In this document: piece after piece, positions 7,738-15,692 of the stretch | How positions within the stretch are numbered: position 1 is the first letter of the stretch | Layout of the letters: the number at the start of each line of letters is the position of its first letter | NCBI GenBank assembly: GCA_965229885.1 | Contig: CBDDJX010000003.1 | Span: forward strand, 992,001 to 1,056,000 | Reading direction: 5' to 3' | Length of the DNA stretch: 64,000 nt | From: DATLLJ01 sp965229885 | GTDB taxonomy: Bacteria > Acidobacteriota > Vicinamibacteria > Vicinamibacterales > CAVVIG01 | Position numbers and translations under genes: made by a program | The notes under the pieces: generated by a model | What the model saw: only the letters and a program-made list of their open reading frames with translations | The model's database searches: none | What the model was told of the DNA's origin: nothing

Positions 7738-8526
7738 TTACTTCGTGTCCTTCGTGGTCTCCGCGGCTTCGTGATGCGCTGGCGAGGATTGAAGCTCCCG
7801 AAGCTTGGCGAACTTCAGAAAGACGTAATAGCTATTGAGCACGGAGATGACGAAGCCGACGGCGCCGTCCCGCAGGCCGCCGCGGAGGATGTAGTTCCGC
7901 AGAAACGCCAGCGGGGGATGGACGACGAGCTGAAGCACCGCGGCGTGGTGGCCGCTCTCGTGCATCTGCTGCGCGGCGTAGGTGGTGTACCGATCGATCG
8001 TCTCGAGATGATCTGCGATGTCGCGAAAGGCAAAGTGCTGAAGTTCCCCACGGAGCCGTCCGACGCTGCCCCGTACGGTCACCGCCTCGTGGACGTGGCG
8101 CCCGGTCCATTCGGCGGTTCGCCGGTCGTAGAGCCGCAGCTGATCGTCGGGATACCAATCGGTGGTGCGGATCCAGCGACCCAGATGCCACGCGACACGC
8201 GGCATGCGGTACGCCGCATGATCTGGACCAGCCGCGAGCCTGGACTGGATCTCCTCCGCGAGCGCCGGCGTGACGCGCTCGTCGGCGTCGAGCGACAGGA
8301 TCCAGTCGTGGCTCGCGATCGACGCGGCGTAGTTCTTCTGCGCACCGTATCCGGGCCATGTCCGCACGATCACGCGATCGGTATAACGTCCGGCAATCGC
8401 CACGGTGTGGTCGCTGCTCTCCGAATCGACGACGACAATTTCGTCCGCCCAGCCGACCGATTCGATGGCGTCGGCGATATGGGCCGCTTCGTTCTTTGTG
8501 ATGATCGTGACGGACAACCTCGGCAC
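7738..8526 (-). CDS. Glycosyltransferase family 2 protein (WaaE/KdtX-like)
   Basis: A 262-residue GT-A transferase. SVTIITKNEAAHIADAIESV opens it, the metal-binding SLDADERV (DxD-type) lies near residue 98, and a WYPDDQLRLYD..AEWTGRHVHE stretch follows, as in lipopolysaccharide core transferases of the WaaE/KdtX group. The C-terminal third is amphipathic, suggesting membrane association. The start is the GTG at 8526, preceded by TACACT ending 6 nt upstream. The final dozen residues (AAETTKDTK) are encoded by a copy of a dispersed 'cttcgtgtccttcgtgg' repeat, so the natural C-terminus has been replaced or extended. Confidence 0.85.
   Translation of the reverse strand: MPRLSVTIITKNEAAHIADAIESVGWADEIVVVDSESSDHTVAIAGRYTDRVIVRTWPGYGAQKNYAASIASHDWILSLDADERVTPALAEEIQSRLAAGPDHAAYRMPRVAWHLGRWIRTTDWYPDDQLRLYDRRTAEWTGRHVHEAVTVRGSVGRLRGELQHFAFRDIADHLETIDRYTTYAAQQMHESGHHAAVLQLVVHPPLAFLRNYILRGGLRDGAVGFVISVLNSYYVFLKFAKLRELQSSPAHHEAAETTKDTK
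7739..7775 (-). repeat. Dispersed GACACGAAG repeat forming a gene end
   Basis: The sequence 'cttcgtgtccttcgtggtc' belongs to a family also seen at 15650-15685, 32852-32885 and inside truA at 9813-9892. Here it encodes the last residues of the glycosyltransferase in one frame and fills the gap to the next gene. Confidence 0.6.
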
Positions 8527-8532
8527 ATCGGG

Positions 8533-8538
8533 AGTGTA
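8533..8538 (-). promoter_or_regulatory. Leaderless -10 box for the glycosyltransferase pair
   Basis: TACACT on the minus strand ends 6 nt before the GTG at 8526. With the usual distance from -10 to transcription start, the mRNA would begin at or next to the start codon. No Shine-Dalgarno sequence is seen. Confidence 0.5.
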
Positions 8539-8577
8539 TCCGAGGGCTGGAAGGGCGGGAAGGGCAGGAGCGGACGG

Positions 8578-8583
8578 TATACT
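8578..8583 (+). promoter_or_regulatory. -10 box (TATACT) for pyrE
   Basis: TATACT lies 14 nt before the pyrE ATG, giving a leader of only about 7 nt. A 'gaagggcgggaagggcaggag' repeat (8549-8569) lies immediately upstream. Confidence 0.45.
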
Positions 8584-8597
8584 ACGGCGCTGAACTC

Positions 8598-9176
8598 ATG
8601 ACACGCGACGAACTCCTCGACGTATTCCGCCGCTCGGGCGCGCTGCTCGAGGGCCACTTCCGTTTGTCGTCGGGCCTGCACAGTCCCGGCTACCTGCAGT
8701 GCGCGCTCGTGCTGCAGCATCCAGGTCACGCCGACGCGCTCGGCCGCGCCCTCGCCGAGCGCACGCGCGCGCTCGGCGCGACGGTCGTGCTCTCCCCGGC
8801 GCTCGGCGGCGTTGTCATCGGCCAGGAAGTCGGCCACGCGCTGGGCGTCCGGGCCATGTTCGCCGAACGCCAGGATGGGGCGCTCATGCTCCGCCGCGGC
8901 TTCATGCTCGCGGCGAACGATCGCGTGCTCGTCATCGAAGACGTGCTGACGACAGGCGGCTCGACGCGCGAGACGATACACGTCGCGAGGGCGGCCGGCG
9001 CCCAGGTCGTCGGCGCCGCATCGATTGTCGATCGAAGCGCTGGTACCGTCCGATTCGACGTCCCTTTCGTGTCGCTTCTGGACCTCTCCCTGCCGACGTA
9101 CGAACCGGCCGTCTGCCCCCTGTGTGCGCAGGGGGTGGCAGTGGTGAAGCCTGGTTCGAGGCCAGTGGTTGCTTGA
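8598..9176 (+). CDS. pyrE: Orotate phosphoribosyltransferase
   Basis: PyrE joins orotate and PRPP to give OMP. The 192-residue protein has the family start GHFRLSSGLHSPGYLQCALVLQHP, LSPALGGVVIGQEVG (about residue 73), FAERQDGALMLRRGF (about 94) and the PRPP loop VLVIEDVLTTGGST (about 111-124). The C-terminal CPLCAQG resembles PyrE proteins of Thermus and cyanobacterial type. It stands alone between divergent glycosyltransferases and truA, 3 kb from pyrC. A second PyrE-like gene at 5132 shares the CPLC feature, but this copy has the better orotate-type motifs. Confidence 0.9.
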   Translation: MTRDELLDVFRRSGALLEGHFRLSSGLHSPGYLQCALVLQHPGHADALGRALAERTRALGATVVLSPALGGVVIGQEVGHALGVRAMFAERQDGALMLRRGFMLAANDRVLVIEDVLTTGGSTRETIHVARAAGAQVVGAASIVDRSAGTVRFDVPFVSLLDLSLPTYEPAVCPLCAQGVAVVKPGSRPVVA

Positions 9177-9182
9177 CGGGAT

Positions 9183-9262
9183 GGGCAGGACCCAAGTCCT
9201 GTGCCACAAGAGTAGGAGTCGGGTCTGCAGATCTGCCGGACGTCGCGCAGGTCTTTGACACC
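9183..9262 (+). repeat. Two-hairpin dispersed element (CAGGAC...GTCCTG type)
   Basis: A hairpin (caggac/gtcctg, loop ccaa, 9186-9201) followed by 'tgccacaag' forms a reversed unit, and 'gtcgcgcaggtctttgac' at 9242-9259 forms a degenerate forward unit. The same reversed-then-forward layout with similar spacing sits inside the CysG-like gene at 52432-52510, and the opposite layout inside nuoL at 29191-29255. Here it lies in the pyrE-truA gap. Confidence 0.6.
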
Positions 9263-9273
9263 ACCGGACCTCG

Positions 9274-10098
9274 ATGACGACGTTCAAGATCACCCTTGCG
9301 TACGACGGCACGAACTACGTGGGATGGCAGCGGCAGGCGTCCGGGACTTCCGTTCAAGGCGTCATTGAAGACGCCCTTCGCGAACTGGACGGCCGCGAGA
9401 TCGTCCTTCACGGCGCCGGTCGAACCGACGCGGGCGTCCATGCGCTCGGCCAGGTCGCCTCGTGCGCTCTCCATCGCTCGATGGAATCCGGCGTGCTGCG
9501 GCGTGCGCTCAACGCGCGACTGCCGCGGGACGTCCGTGTGGTGTCGGCGGAAGAGGTCGCGCCGGATTTTCACGCGCGCTTCCTCGCCAGGGCGAAGAGC
9601 TACCGGTATCGAATCTACAACGCCGACGCCATGAGTCCGTTCGAGCGTCACTACGCGTGGCACGTCGGTGGCCGACTGGACGTCGAGGCGATGGACAGCG
9701 CCGCGCGGCTGCTTGAAGGGCGGCACGATTTCGCGGCGTTTCAGACCGCCCCGGGGACCACGCGCACCACCGAACGAACCGTCACGCGATCACGCGTCAC
9801 CCGGACCAGGCTCTCCACCACGGAGGACACAGAGGACACGGAGCAACGAACCGGTCTTGCCCTCCGCGTCCCCCGTACCCTCCGTGGTGGAGATGTGATC
9901 GTGTGCGAGATCACCGGCGATGGATTTCTCCGCCACATGGTCCGGGCCATTGTCGGTACGCTGGTCGATATCGGGCGCGGGCGGTGGTCGATCGGGGAGA
10001 TGCGCGAGGTGCTGGCGTCGCGCGACCGGGGACGCGCCGGCCCGACCGCTCCCGCCTGCGGGTTGTTCCTCGTCGGTGTCGAGTACGGGGACTTATAA
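9274..10098 (+). CDS. truA: tRNA pseudouridine synthase A, with an in-frame repeat insertion
   Basis: TruA makes pseudouridine at positions 38-40 of tRNA anticodon arms. The N-terminal YDGTNYVGWQRQ, the catalytic GRTDAGVHALGQVA (Asp at about residue 52), FHARF.AKSYRYRIYN and GRHDFAAF are intact, as is the C-terminal GDGFLRHMVRAIVGTLVDIGRG. Between them, residues 180-207 are encoded by a hairpin-forming repeat (peptide STTEDTEDTE...TLRGG) that is absent from ordinary TruA and lies in the loop between two beta strands. The frame is kept through it. The gene starts with ATG at 9274, 175 nt or less from pyrE, and is followed closely by uppS. Confidence 0.9.
   Translation: MTTFKITLAYDGTNYVGWQRQASGTSVQGVIEDALRELDGREIVLHGAGRTDAGVHALGQVASCALHRSMESGVLRRALNARLPRDVRVVSAEEVAPDFHARFLARAKSYRYRIYNADAMSPFERHYAWHVGGRLDVEAMDSAARLLEGRHDFAAFQTAPGTTRTTERTVTRSRVTRTRLSTTEDTEDTEQRTGLALRVPRTLRGGDVIVCEITGDGFLRHMVRAIVGTLVDIGRGRWSIGEMREVLASRDRGRAGPTAPACGLFLVGVEYGDL
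9813..9892 (+). repeat. Palindromic element inserted in frame in truA
   Basis: Arms ctccaccacggagg (9813-9826) and cctccgtggtggag (9879-9892) match perfectly over 14 nt. Pairing continues inward with mismatches to about 31 nt per arm (9813-9843 with 9862-9892). The left half contains 'gaggacacagaggacac', a word of the GACAC repeat family. The element is read in frame, adding about 27 residues. Confidence 0.8.
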
Positions 10099-10099
10099 T
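10094..10099 (+). promoter_or_regulatory. Leaderless -10 box (TATAAT) for uppS
   Basis: A perfect TATAAT ends exactly 6 nt before the uppS ATG and overlaps the truA stop codon region. It would give an mRNA starting at the initiation codon, independent of truA. Confidence 0.55.
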
Positions 10100-10105
10100 G
10101 TCCGC

Positions 10106-10915
10106 ATGTCGCGTGAGCAGCTCCTGGCGTCGCTTCCCCCAGGCGCGCCAGGAGCTTCCGACGAAGCGTTGATCCGGCAGATCAACTTCGATCAGCTGCC
10201 GGCCCACATTGCCATCATCATGGACGGAAACGGCCGGTGGGCGGCGCAGCGCCACCTGCCGCGCGTCGAAGGCCACCGCGCCGGCATCGATTCAGTGCGC
10301 GACGTCGTCGAAATATCGGCGCGGCTCGGCATCGGCGTATTGACCCTGTACGCGTTCTCCATGGAAAACTGGAAGCGGCCTCGAACGGAAGTCAACACGC
10401 TGATGACGCTGCTCAAGCGTTATCTGCGGCTCGAGCTCGGCACGCTCCTCAAGAACGACATCCGCTTTCGCGTCATCGGTCGCGCCGACGAGCTGCCGCC
10501 CGACGTGCAGTCGGAGCTCGAGAGCGCCATACGCCAGACGGAAGGCAACAGCGGCATGCTCTTCAACATCGCGCTGAACTACGGCGGCCGTGCCGAGATC
10601 GTCGACGCCGCACGCCGGGCGATTGCGGCGGCGGTTCCCCAGGACGATCTCGACGAACGACGGTTCGGGGAATTCCTGTACACCGCGGGCCAGCCGGATC
10701 CGGATCTGTTGATCCGCACGAGCGGGGAGATGCGCGTGAGTAACTTCCTGTTGTGGCAGATTGCGTACGCGGAGATCTGGGTCACCGAAACGTTGTGGCC
10801 CGACTTCCGCCGGCGCCACCTCCTCGAAGCCGTCGTGGCCTATCAAAAGCGCGATCGGAGGTACGGCGGAATCAAGCCGTCTCCTGTCGGCCCCGTCGCG
10901 CTCGGCGCCAAGTGA
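10106..10915 (+). CDS. uppS: Undecaprenyl diphosphate synthase (isoprenyl transferase)
   Basis: UppS adds eight isoprene units in cis to farnesyl diphosphate, making the carrier lipid for peptidoglycan and O-antigen. The 269-residue protein has the catalytic IIMDGNGRWA (Asp at about residue 36), HRAG, TLYAFSMENWKRP, and the C-terminal DLLIRTSGEMRVSNFLLWQIAYAE.W with the RxSxxxR-type diphosphate site. The start is the ATG at 10106, with TATAAT 6 nt upstream. It heads the run uppS-cdsA-dxr-rseP, a common arrangement in bacteria. Confidence 0.95.
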   Translation: MSREQLLASLPPGAPGASDEALIRQINFDQLPAHIAIIMDGNGRWAAQRHLPRVEGHRAGIDSVRDVVEISARLGIGVLTLYAFSMENWKRPRTEVNTLMTLLKRYLRLELGTLLKNDIRFRVIGRADELPPDVQSELESAIRQTEGNSGMLFNIALNYGGRAEIVDAARRAIAAAVPQDDLDERRFGEFLYTAGQPDPDLLIRTSGEMRVSNFLLWQIAYAEIWVTETLWPDFRRRHLLEAVVAYQKRDRRYGGIKPSPVGPVALGAK

Positions 10916-10935
10916 GTACAGCGGACACGACGTTG

Positions 10936-11018
10936 AACGCAGAAACCGCCCTTCGCAAGCTCAGGGTAGGCAGAACACGCGGAAAGGAAGACTCTGCGAG
11001 CTCAGCGAGTTCTGCGTT
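10936..11018 (+). repeat. Dispersed AACGCAGAA...TTCTGCGTT hairpin
   Basis: Terminal arms aacgcagaa (10936-10944) and ttctgcgtt (11010-11018) are perfect inverted copies, and inside them 'cgcaagctcaggg' and 'ctctgcgagctcagcgag' form further imperfect pairing. The element occupies most of the uppS-cdsA gap. It has the look of one more mobile palindrome family, with no coding potential. Confidence 0.55.
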
Positions 11019-11033
11019 GATCGTCTTTCACCG

Positions 11034-11819
11034 ATGACACGGGTTCTGAGCGGCGCCGTCCTGCTCGTTCTGGCCATGGCGGTCGTCTGGTTGGCGCCAC
11101 AGGCGATCTTCTTCGGCGTCGCCGAACTGCTCCTCGTGCTGGCGTTGATCGAGTACGTGGCGCTCGCCCGCAGCTGCGGGCTGCCCGTGCCCGCGATTCC
11201 CGCCGGTGCCGCGGCGATGCTGACGTGCGCGGCATTCGCGCAGGGGTTGACGGTGCCGCTCGACGCGGTACTGATGTCGGCCCTCGTCGCGCTCGGCGCG
11301 CTGACCCTCACGACCTGGAGCGGGGGTCGCGACGCGCTCGGGTCCGCCGCGGCGAGCCTTTTTCCGTCGCTGTATCTGGGTCTGCCGATCGGCGCGATGG
11401 TGGCGATTCGCGACACGCGCGGCCGCGAGGCGCTCGTTCTGCTGATACTGACGGTCGTCGTCAGCGATACCGCCCAGTATTATTCGGGCCGCGCGTTTGG
11501 GCACCGGCCGCTCGCGCCGGCCATCAGTCCAAAGAAGACGGCGGAAGGGGCCATCGGGGGGCTGCTGTCCGGCGCCATGGTGCTCGCCTTGGTCGGGGCC
11601 TGGTGGCTGCCGGTGATTCCACTCGCGCTTCGCGTGCTGTTCGGCGTGACGATCGTCGCGCTCGGCATTGCGGGCGATCTCTTCGAATCGATGCTGAAGC
11701 GCAGCGCAGGCGTGAAGGACAGCTCGTCGCTGATTCCCGGACACGGCGGCATCCTCGATCGGATCGACGCGTTGTTGTTTGCCGCACCGGTGTACTACGT
11801 TGCGCTGAAGTACGTATGA
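11034..11819 (+). CDS. cdsA: Phosphatidate cytidylyltransferase
   Basis: CdsA makes CDP-diacylglycerol from phosphatidic acid and CTP at the inner membrane. The 261-residue protein is mostly hydrophobic, with about seven membrane segments. The diagnostic C-terminal signature is present: SDTAQYYSGRAFG, then SPKKTAEGAIGG, GDLFESMLKRSAGVKDSS and LIPGHGGILDRIDALLF. The ATG at 11034 follows a repeat. It overlaps the next gene, dxr, by 4 nt (ATGA). Its product feeds the phosphatidyltransferase encoded at 60901. Confidence 0.94.
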   Translation: MTRVLSGAVLLVLAMAVVWLAPQAIFFGVAELLLVLALIEYVALARSCGLPVPAIPAGAAAMLTCAAFAQGLTVPLDAVLMSALVALGALTLTTWSGGRDALGSAAASLFPSLYLGLPIGAMVAIRDTRGREALVLLILTVVVSDTAQYYSGRAFGHRPLAPAISPKKTAEGAIGGLLSGAMVLALVGAWWLPVIPLALRVLFGVTIVALGIAGDLFESMLKRSAGVKDSSSLIPGHGGILDRIDALLFAAPVYYVALKYV

Positions 11820-12982
11820 AGCGCATCGCCATTCTCGGATCGACCGGCTCTATCGGGCAGAGCGCGCTGTCGCTTGTCGACGTGCATCCGCGCCGATTGC
11901 AGGTCGTCGGTCTGGCGGCCGGCGAGAACGCGGAGCTCTTCGCCGCGCAGATTGCGCGATACCATCCGAATGTCGTGGCGATGGCGACGAGCGCCGCGCT
12001 CGACCGTCTCGCCGCCTCCCTTCCCGTGAACGTGCTGATGGCCGGAACAGGACGGGACGGACTGGTGGCGGTTGCGTCGCACCCTGACGCCGAGCTCGTG
12101 CTGTGCGCGTCGGCCGGGACCGAGGCCCTCGAAGCGGTCCTGGCGGCCATAGAGCTCGGCAAGACGATTGCGCTGGCCAACAAGGAAATTCTCGTCATGG
12201 CGGGCGGCATCGTGACCGACGCCGCCCGCCGCTGCGGGGTCGCCATCCTGCCCGTCGACAGCGAGCACAACGCCATTCATCAGTGTCTGCATGGCCGTCA
12301 CGTGGCCGAGCTGAAACGCCTGGTCCTGACCGCGTCCGGCGGACCGTTCCGCGGCCGCTCTTCGTCTGAATTGTCGGCCGTCTCGACGGAAGACGCGCTC
12401 CGGCACCCCACCTGGCGGATGGGCCGCAAGATCACGATCGATTCGGCGACGCTGATGAACAAGGGACTCGAGGTGATCGAAGCGCACTGGCTCTTCGGCG
12501 TCCGCGCCGATCAAATCGACGTCGTGATTCATCCCCAATCGGTCGTGCACTCGATGGTCGAGCTCGTGGACGGATCGGTGATTGCGCAGCTTGGCATCAC
12601 CGACATGCGCCTGCCGATTCAGTATGCGTTCTCGTATCCCGAGAGGTGGGCGGGGCCGATGGCCAGCCTCGACCTCGTCGGCGCGGGGCGGCTGGAGTTC
12701 GATACGCCGGATACCGAGGCGTTCCCGTGTCTTCGCCTGGCGTACCGGGCGCTCGAGGCCGGGCGCAGCCTGCCGGTGGTGCTGAACGCCGCCAACGAGA
12801 TCGCCGTCGCGCAGTTGCTCGAGAGACGACTCGGTTTTACCGCCATTCCACGCGTGATCGAGGCCACGATGAATGCACACCGTGCGGCCCCGGTGGCCAC
12901 CCTGTCGGAGGTTCGCGAGGTCGACCGTTGGGCGCGGGAGTATGCACAGGAGATCGCCCGCGCGGTAGAATTAGAGGTCTGA
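11816..12982 (+). CDS. dxr: 1-deoxy-D-xylulose 5-phosphate reductoisomerase
   Basis: Dxr converts DXP to 2-C-methylerythritol 4-phosphate with NADPH, the committed step of the MEP isoprenoid pathway. The NADPH motif ILGSTGSIGQSAL lies at residues 5-17, ALANKEILV at about 120, the metal ligands in PVDSEHNAIHQ (about 147) and the substrate loop TASGGPFRG, PTWRMGRKITIDSATLMNKGLEVIEAHWLF (about 200-230) are complete. The length of 388 residues is normal. It starts in the stop codon of cdsA and is spaced 10 nt from rseP. Confidence 0.95.
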   Translation: MKRIAILGSTGSIGQSALSLVDVHPRRLQVVGLAAGENAELFAAQIARYHPNVVAMATSAALDRLAASLPVNVLMAGTGRDGLVAVASHPDAELVLCASAGTEALEAVLAAIELGKTIALANKEILVMAGGIVTDAARRCGVAILPVDSEHNAIHQCLHGRHVAELKRLVLTASGGPFRGRSSSELSAVSTEDALRHPTWRMGRKITIDSATLMNKGLEVIEAHWLFGVRADQIDVVIHPQSVVHSMVELVDGSVIAQLGITDMRLPIQYAFSYPERWAGPMASLDLVGAGRLEFDTPDTEAFPCLRLAYRALEAGRSLPVVLNAANEIAVAQLLERRLGFTAIPRVIEATMNAHRAAPVATLSEVREVDRWAREYAQEIARAVELEV

Positions 12983-12992
12983 GGTCATAGCG

Positions 12993-14330
12993 TTGCTAAC
13001 CAGCCTGATTACACTTCTGGCGTTCGTCTTCGTGCTCGGCGTCCTCATCTTCGTACACGAGCTCGGGCACTTTCTCGCCGCGAAGCGCGTGGGGATCCGC
13101 GTGCTGAAGTTCCAACTGGGGTTCAACCCGACAATCTGGAGCGTCACGCGAGGTGACACCGAGTACAGCATCGGGGTGCTGCCGCTCGGCGGCTACGTCA
13201 AGATGGCTGGAGACGGCTCGGACGAAACGCTGACCGGACGGTCGGACGAGTTCCTGTCGAAGAGTAAGTGGGAGCGCTTTCAAGTGCTGATCATGGGGCC
13301 GGCCATGAATCTGCTGCTGGCGCTCGTGGTCATGGCGATCGTGCTGTACGCCGGCGCCGAAGTGCCGGCGTATCAGGACATGCCGCCGGTTGTCGGCACC
13401 GTCATCATGGGATCTCCGGCCGCGACGAGTGACCTTCAACCGGGCGACCGCATTCTTTCGGTCGCGGGCCGTGACGTCGATACCTGGGAACAGCTCTTCA
13501 TCGCCATCGGCACCCGCCCGAATCGGCAAACGTCGCTGACGATTGAGCGTGACGGACGCGAGATGGAGCGCGTGGTGACACCCGTCGTGCCGCCGGGCCA
13601 GAGCCGATTCGAGATCGGCGACATCGGCGTGCTGCCGGATGTGCATCCGTATCTGCGGTCGGTCTCGCCAGGCGAGCCGGGCGAGCGCGCCGGCCTGAGG
13701 GCGGGCGATGTGATCCTCGCCGTCGACGGCCAGCCCATCACGTTTCACACGCAGCTGCGCGAGGCCATCGCGAAACATCCCGAGCAGCCCATCACCATCG
13801 CGATTCTTCGAGACGGCGCCGAGCAACGCGTTTCCGTGACGCTTGGCCGGCACGGCGATATCGGATGGCTCGGCGTGCTGCCGGTTGACGAAAGCAAGAC
13901 CCTCAAGCCCGGCGTGCTCGAAGCCGTCGTGCTCAGCGCGCAGAAGAACGTCGAGAGCGCGGGGCTGATTTTTCGAACCGTGTGGGAGTTGATCACACGC
14001 GAGACGTCACCCAAGCAGTTGATGGGACCGGTGGCGATCGCGCAGCTGTCTGGCGAATCCGCCCGGCTCGGGTGGATCCCGCTCTTTAGTCTGATGGCGA
14101 TGATCAGCCTGAACCTCGGCCTGCTGAACCTGCTGCCGATCCCGATCCTCGACGGCGGCCATATCTTCATCATGGCGCTCGAAGGCGTCGCTCGCCGCGA
14201 CTTCAGCGCGCGCGTGAAAGAGAAGATGCTGCTGGCCGGCTTCGTGGTCCTCATGATGCTGATGGTGACCGTCATCTATAACGATCTCACCCGCATCCGC
14301 TGGATCGAGAACCTCATGCCCTGGCGCTGA
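12993..14330 (+). CDS. rseP: Site-2 metalloprotease RseP family
   Basis: A membrane zinc protease that cuts transmembrane anti-sigma factors during envelope stress. HELGH in the first membrane segment (about residue 22) carries two zinc ligands, and NLLPIPILDGGH near residue 380 supplies the third. Two PDZ domains lie between (about 115-200 and 205-285), each with the usual GDRILSV / GDVILAVDG strand. The start is TTG at 12993. It closes the uppS-cdsA-dxr-rseP run and is convergent with hemL. A second M50-type protease begins at the right edge of the window. Confidence 0.93.
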   Translation: MLTSLITLLAFVFVLGVLIFVHELGHFLAAKRVGIRVLKFQLGFNPTIWSVTRGDTEYSIGVLPLGGYVKMAGDGSDETLTGRSDEFLSKSKWERFQVLIMGPAMNLLLALVVMAIVLYAGAEVPAYQDMPPVVGTVIMGSPAATSDLQPGDRILSVAGRDVDTWEQLFIAIGTRPNRQTSLTIERDGREMERVVTPVVPPGQSRFEIGDIGVLPDVHPYLRSVSPGEPGERAGLRAGDVILAVDGQPITFHTQLREAIAKHPEQPITIAILRDGAEQRVSVTLGRHGDIGWLGVLPVDESKTLKPGVLEAVVLSAQKNVESAGLIFRTVWELITRETSPKQLMGPVAIAQLSGESARLGWIPLFSLMAMISLNLGLLNLLPIPILDGGHIFIMALEGVARRDFSARVKEKMLLAGFVVLMMLMVTVIYNDLTRIRWIENLMPWR

Positions 14331-14344
14331 CTTCTCCAGTAAGG

Positions 14345-15643
14345 CTAACGCCGAGAGCCTTTCGCGACTTCCTTCATTGCCGCTCTCGCGGCCGCGATCG
14401 TCTTATCCACGTCCCTCACCGTGTGCGCCGTCGAGAGAAACCACGCCTCAAATTGTGAGGGCGGCGGATACACGCCCCGCGCGAGCATCGCTCTGAAAAA
14501 CCGCGCGTACCGTTCTGTGTTGGCGCCAGTCGCCGACTGGTGGTCGCGCACGGGACGATCGGTAAAGAACGGCGTCAGCACCGATCCGACCGCGTTGACC
14601 TGCAGGGCCACGCCAGCCTCGCGCGCGGCCGCCGCCAACCCGGCACCCAGGCGGGTGCCGAGCTCTGCAAGATACCTGTAGGTGCCCGGTGTGAGCTGAC
14701 CCAGGCACCACAAGCCGGCGGTCATCGCCAGCGGATTGCCGCTCAGCGTGCCGGCCTGATAGACAGGCCCGGCGGGAGACACGAGATCCATCAGACGAGC
14801 GCGGCCGCCGTAAGCGCCCACCGGCAGCCCGCCGCCGATGATCTTGCCGAGACACGTCAGATCGGGGGCGACGTCGGCGAGCTGCTGCGCTCCGCCCGGC
14901 GCGGCGCGGAATCCGGAAATCACCTCGTCGAAGATCAAGACCGCCTTCCCGGCGGTGCACATGTCGCGGAGCGCGCGCAGGAAACCGTCCGCGGGCGGAA
15001 CCACTCCCATATTGCCAGCAATCGGTTCCACGATGACCGCGGCGATCTGATCGTGATGCGCATCGAACAGACGCTGGACCGACCCGAGGTCGTTGTAGCT
15101 GGCGACCAGCGTGTCTGCCACGGCGGCCCGCGGGACGCCGGGGCTGGTCGGCGTGCCGAGCGTCAGCGCTCCAGAGCCGGCCTTCACCAGAAACGGATCG
15201 GCGTGTCCGTGATAGCAGCCCTCGAACTTCACAATCCGCTCACGGCCCGTTGCCGCCCGCGCCACACGGATCGCGCTCATTGTCGCTTCCGTTCCCGAGT
15301 TGACGAAGCGTACGCGCTCGATCGACGGCATGAGCTTGATGACGCGTGCGCCAAGTTCGATCTCGAGAGGGCAGGGTGCGCCGAAACTCGTGCCGTCGCG
15401 CGCCGCTGCCGCCAGCGTCCTGGCGAGGCCGCGTGGCGCGTGGCCGTGGATGAGCGGCCCCCACGACATGACGTAGTCGATGAACGTGTTGCCGTCGACG
15501 TCGTGGATGCGGGACCCGGCGGCCCGCCGGATGAAGAGAGGCGAGCCGTCCACCGCCGTGAAGGCACGGACCGGGCTGTCGACGCCGCCAGGCAAGATCT
15601 GAACGGCGCGTGAAAAGAGCTTGCGAGATTGCGAAGTACGCAT
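14345..15643 (-). CDS. hemL: Glutamate-1-semialdehyde 2,1-aminomutase
   Basis: HemL uses pyridoxal phosphate to turn glutamate-1-semialdehyde into 5-aminolevulinate. The 432-residue protein shows PGGVDSPVRAF, NSGTEATMSAIRVARA, YHGHAD, VIVEPIAGNMG, LIFDEVISGFR and the PLP lysine in CLGKIIGGGLPVGAYGG. I chose the ATG at 15643. The frame extends to a GTG at 15661, but those codons lie in a dispersed repeat. It is the last gene of the hem operon, separated from hemB by a 49-nt gap filled with a hairpin. Confidence 0.94.
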   Translation of the reverse strand: MRTSQSRKLFSRAVQILPGGVDSPVRAFTAVDGSPLFIRRAAGSRIHDVDGNTFIDYVMSWGPLIHGHAPRGLARTLAAAARDGTSFGAPCPLEIELGARVIKLMPSIERVRFVNSGTEATMSAIRVARAATGRERIVKFEGCYHGHADPFLVKAGSGALTLGTPTSPGVPRAAVADTLVASYNDLGSVQRLFDAHHDQIAAVIVEPIAGNMGVVPPADGFLRALRDMCTAGKAVLIFDEVISGFRAAPGGAQQLADVAPDLTCLGKIIGGGLPVGAYGGRARLMDLVSPAGPVYQAGTLSGNPLAMTAGLWCLGQLTPGTYRYLAELGTRLGAGLAAAAREAGVALQVNAVGSVLTPFFTDRPVRDHQSATGANTERYARFFRAMLARGVYPPPSQFEAWFLSTAHTVRDVDKTIAAARAAMKEVAKGSRR

Positions 15644-15649
15644 AGTCAC

Positions 15650-15685
15650 CACAAAGGACACAAAGGAACCTTCGTGTCCTTTGTG
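15650..15685. repeat. Inverted repeat between hemB and hemL
   Basis: Arms cacaaaggacac (15650-15661) and gtgtcctttgtg (15674-15685) are a perfect 12-bp inverted repeat with a 12-nt loop. It belongs to the 'AAGGACAC' dispersed family. Lying inside an operon, it might act as an mRNA processing or partial termination site, but nothing in the sequence shows this. Confidence 0.65.
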
Positions 15686-15692
15686 CTGATGG

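Noticed and set aside
14345..15661. GTG at 15661 as hemL start
   Set aside because: The extra six codons are encoded by a dispersed repeat; ATG 15643 fits the family N-terminus.
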